From assembly GCF_000406105.1 (NCBI RefSeq), contig NZ_CM001974.1, positions 4,140,805 to 4,204,804 of the forward strand: 64,000 nt of DNA, given 5' to 3'. A program made the position numbers and the translations under genes. The stretch is from Dickeya chrysanthemi NCPPB 402 (GTDB lineage Bacteria; Pseudomonadota; Gammaproteobacteria; Enterobacterales; Enterobacteriaceae). The notes under the pieces are model-generated. The model was given only the letters and a program-made list of their open reading frames with translations. It had not been told where the DNA came from and did no database searches. Shown piece by piece: positions 63,286-64,000 of this stretch (within the stretch, counting starts at the first letter, position 1; each line of letters opens with the position of its first letter).

Positions 63286-64000
63286 ATGCAGAACTTTACG
63301 CTTCATACCCCGACCAAAATCCTGTTCGGCGAAGGACAAATCGCCGCACTGGCTGACCAAATCCCGGCGGACGCCCGTATCCTGATCACTTACGGCGGCG
63401 GCAGCATCAAGAAAAACGGCGTGTTCGACCAGGTGATCAACGCCCTGAAAGGCCATAACGTACTGGAGTTCTCCGGTATCGAACCGAACCCGACCTACGA
63501 AACGCTCATGAAGGCGGTTGAGATCGTTCGCAAGGAAAAAATCGACTTTCTGTTGGCGGTAGGCGGCGGTTCAGTCGCCGACGGCACCAAATTCATCGCG
63601 GCGGCGGCAAACTATACCGCGGCTGACGATCCGTGGCACATCCTGCAAACCTGGGGTGCGCAGGTAGAAACCGCCCTCCCTCTGGGCGTGGTACTGACCC
63701 TGCCGGCAACAGGCTCCGAATCCAACAGCGGCGCGGTCATTACCCGCAAGAGCAGCGGCGACAAGCAAGCGTTCATGAATCCGCTGGTATGCCCGCGCTT
63801 CGCCATACTCGACCCAGTCGTCACCTACACCTTGCCTGAGCGACAGATCGCCAACGGCGTAGTCGATGCTTTCATTCATACCGTCGAACAGTACCTGACC
63901 TACCCGGTCGACGCCAAAGTGCAGGATCGCTTCGCTGAAGGTTTGTTGCTGACGTTGATCGAAGAAGGCCCGCGCGCACTGAAAGAGCAGCAGAATTACA
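63286..64000 (+). CDS. yqhD: NADPH-dependent aldehyde reductase YqhD (partial)
   Basis: 238 codons from ATG 63286 (MQNFTLHTPTKILFGEGQ) before the window ends; the full family is about 387 aa. Iron/zinc-dependent alcohol dehydrogenase: LLAVGGGSVADGTKFIA binds NADP, and NGVVDAFIHTVEQYLT supplies the first metal Asp and His. It detoxifies short aldehydes such as methylglyoxal and those from lipid oxidation. AAAGGAA lies 8 bases before ATG. Confidence 0.96.
   Translation, partial: MQNFTLHTPTKILFGEGQIAALADQIPADARILITYGGGSIKKNGVFDQVINALKGHNVLEFSGIEPNPTYETLMKAVEIVRKEKIDFLLAVGGGSVADGTKFIAAAANYTAADDPWHILQTWGAQVETALPLGVVLTLPATGSESNSGAVITRKSSGDKQAFMNPLVCPRFAILDPVVTYTLPERQIANGVVDAFIHTVEQYLTYPVDAKVQDRFAEGLLLTLIEEGPRALKEQQNY

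Overview
The window looks like the chromosome of a soft-rot plant pathogen in the Pectobacteriaceae, most likely Dickeya. Three things point there. The gene order follows the enterobacterial blocks lptGF-pepA-holC-valS / yjgM-rraB-argI / tabA-pyrLBI-ridA and exbDB-metC-yghB-yqhC-yqhD. A scrKYABR sucrose regulon is present. An iaaM/iaaH auxin pathway and an ipt cytokinin gene sit in an AT-rich insert. The species call is inference from gene content; no database was searched.

Layout. 1-1168 is the edge of an integrative element: a P4-type integrase cut by the window edge, next to tRNA-Leu(CAA). 1.3-8.8 kb is core (lptG, lptF, pepA, holC, valS). 9.5-15 kb is an arginine deiminase operon (arcA-arcC-arcB-antiporter) with its own ArgR paralogue, inserted between valS and argI. 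15-20.3 kb is accessory: a chemoreceptor, a frameshifted secreted alpha/beta hydrolase, a GNAT with an XRE-cupin regulator, and yjgM. 20.4-26.5 kb is core again (rraB, argI, a GH1 phospho-beta-glucosidase, tabA, pyrL-pyrBI, ridA). 26.6-32 kb is a phytohormone island bounded on the left by an IS5-like transposase remnant: a pre-etz-like gene and ipt on the plus strand converge on iaaM-iaaH on the minus strand.

32.3-36.4 kb is a four-gene operon: circularly permuted ATP-grasp, alpha-E protein, transglutaminase-like protease, and the proteasome-like peptidase Anbu. It is predicted to make and process peptide tags or small peptides but its substrate is unknown. 36.4-38 kb is an orphan type VI secretion module (split hcp, pesticin-type muramidase, LprI-like immunity candidate). 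38.1-44.1 kb is a homocysteine S-methyltransferase with a peptide-type ABC importer. 44.3-47.2 kb is nrdDG with a dense regulatory region. 47.3-50 kb holds yhbP, the remains of a PIN toxin-antitoxin pair, and a lone cse1 (casA) with no other cas gene or CRISPR array. 50.6-57.3 kb is the sucrose regulon. 57.3 kb to the end is exbDB, metC, yghB, yqhC, a nitroreductase and the start of yqhD.

Themes. Three carbamoyltransferases (catabolic ArcB, anabolic ArgI, PyrB) plus carbamate kinase lie within 16 kb, so carbamoyl-phosphate making and breaking are clustered, with two ArgR-family targets. Two genes (hcp and the hydrolase) are each broken by a single-base length change in a homopolymer. A 120-140 bp imperfect palindrome occurs in two good copies and one decayed copy between operons.
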